Assembly (NCBI GenBank): GCA_046331665.1
Contig: JAXLQK010000035.1
Span: 4,459-68,458 of the forward strand
Source: CAWBAT01 sp046331665
Lineage (GTDB): Bacteria; Acidobacteriota; Terriglobia; Versatilivoradales; Versatilivoraceae
DNA length: 64,000 nucleotides
Direction: 5' to 3'
How positions within the stretch are numbered: the stretch's first letter is position 1; every line of letters starts with the position of its first letter. Under the pieces are notes generated by a model. That model was not told the DNA's origin and did not search any database. It was given only the letters and a program-made list of their open reading frames with translations. Made by a program: the position numbers and the translations under genes. Positions 63,470-64,000 of the stretch are shown in pieces.

Positions 63470-64000
63470 ATGCAAACACTCGAAGCCCACTGCCCAAATC
63501 ACACTTCGTCACAACCATTGTTTGTCTATGGCGGGGCGAACGTTGCTCACAATGCTTTTGATCAGGCAGAACTTAATCTCCACGTCCAACGAGGTCTTAT
63601 AACCAAAATGTGCCCCAGGCGGGATGATTGGACGCCCGATTCTTCGTCTCAGCTCCGGATTGATCTCCACGGCTGCCAAGTCCTGCCCGGACTCATCAAC
63701 GCCCACGACCACCTGGGGTTTGGTCTGTTCCCGCGATTAGGCAATGGCCCATACGCTGACGCCAAAACCTGGGCAACGGAAATTTATCGTCCCGACGAAT
63801 CTCCACTGCGGGAACTGCTCTCAGTCTCAAAACCGACGCGATTGTTTTGGGGAGGGTTGAGAAACCTGCTTTCCGGAGTGACTACGGTCTGCCATCACAA
63901 TCCATACGATGAAATGACCTTTCGCAACCACTTTCCTGTTCGTGTGGCCGAAGCCTACCGGTGGATACACTCTTTGGATTTTTTTTCAGACACCGAATCA
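63470..64000 (+). CDS. Amidohydrolase-family metal hydrolase (incomplete at window end)
   Basis: The ATG at 63470 opens 177 codons that run off the end without a stop. The N-terminal beta-sandwich strands lead to LPGLINAHDHLGFG, with the metal-binding HxH (His79, His81) of the amidohydrolase superfamily, and later LLSGVTTVCHHNP, as in guanine deaminase, dihydroorotase and chlorohydrolase relatives. It starts 11 bases after the methyltransferase and is therefore part of the same operon. It would hydrolyse or deaminate a C-N bond in the pathway's substrate or product. Confidence 0.85.
   Translation, partial: MQTLEAHCPNHTSSQPLFVYGGANVAHNAFDQAELNLHVQRGLITKMCPRRDDWTPDSSSQLRIDLHGCQVLPGLINAHDHLGFGLFPRLGNGPYADAKTWATEIYRPDESPLRELLSVSKPTRLFWGGLRNLLSGVTTVCHHNPYDEMTFRNHFPVRVAEAYRWIHSLDFFSDTES

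Noticed and set aside
1..64000. CRISPR arrays, insertion sequences, rRNA or tRNA genes
   Set aside because: No regularly spaced repeats, transposase-like frames with terminal repeats, or convincing RNA gene folds were seen by eye.

Overview
This 64 kb window looks like a chromosomal segment of a Gram-negative (diderm) bacterium of moderate GC. It carries apolipoprotein N-acyltransferase, a complete Tol-Pal set and outer-membrane or lipoprotein export signals. A 2-oxoglutarate dehydrogenase with an acyltransferase domain fused to its E1 part, a Pal lipoprotein with an Ig-like insert, and a large cobalamin/radical-SAM cluster make Acidobacteriota or a neighbouring phylum my best guess. That placement is an inference; no rRNA gene is present.

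Layout. 0.1-6.3 kb (minus strand): TPR protein, NfeD protease, slipin, SPOR protein and Lnt, a tight envelope operon. 6.4-14.7 kb: small membrane protein, MazG, peptide-binding lipoprotein, PepF peptidase, large MscS-type channel, PilZ protein. 14.7-15.4 kb: a gene-free stretch ending in a long palindrome upstream of the kgd-type gene (15.4-19.1 kb). 19.2-28.5 kb: CNNM/CorC protein, dicarboxylate symporter, MFS permease, PilZ membrane protein, a pair of small paralogues (the first frameshifted), ferritin-like protein, secreted bicupin, degenerate HNH-like protein, SDR, small zinc-ribbon protein. 28.6-33.9 kb (minus): recN-miaB-bifunctional nuclease-parA-parB. 34.2-40.0 kb (plus): tolQ-tolR-tolA-like-tolB-pal, a strong terminator, cpoB, ssb. 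40.1-41.8 kb: two zinc-ribbon proteins and a predicted pseudokinase. 41.9-49.1 kb: PilZ, GNAT, prenyl synthase, TPR, coaD, rsmD, recG, and prfB with its programmed frameshift. 49.3-53.1 kb: beta-barrel protein, cupredoxin and LytS-like sensor kinase (two apparent single-base deletions).

53.2-64.0 kb (plus): the most unusual part is a compact run of five B12-type radical SAM proteins, three methyltransferases and an amidohydrolase that runs off the end. Neighbours overlap or are separated by 6 to about 50 bases, so this is probably one operon for a small-molecule or lipid pathway I cannot name. The radical SAM proteins fall into two tandem paralogous pairs plus one divergent member. The second methyltransferase and the first third of the fifth radical SAM gene contain many indel-type frame changes within about 1.35 kb; the coding content survives in alternating frames, which points to poor local sequence quality or very recent decay.
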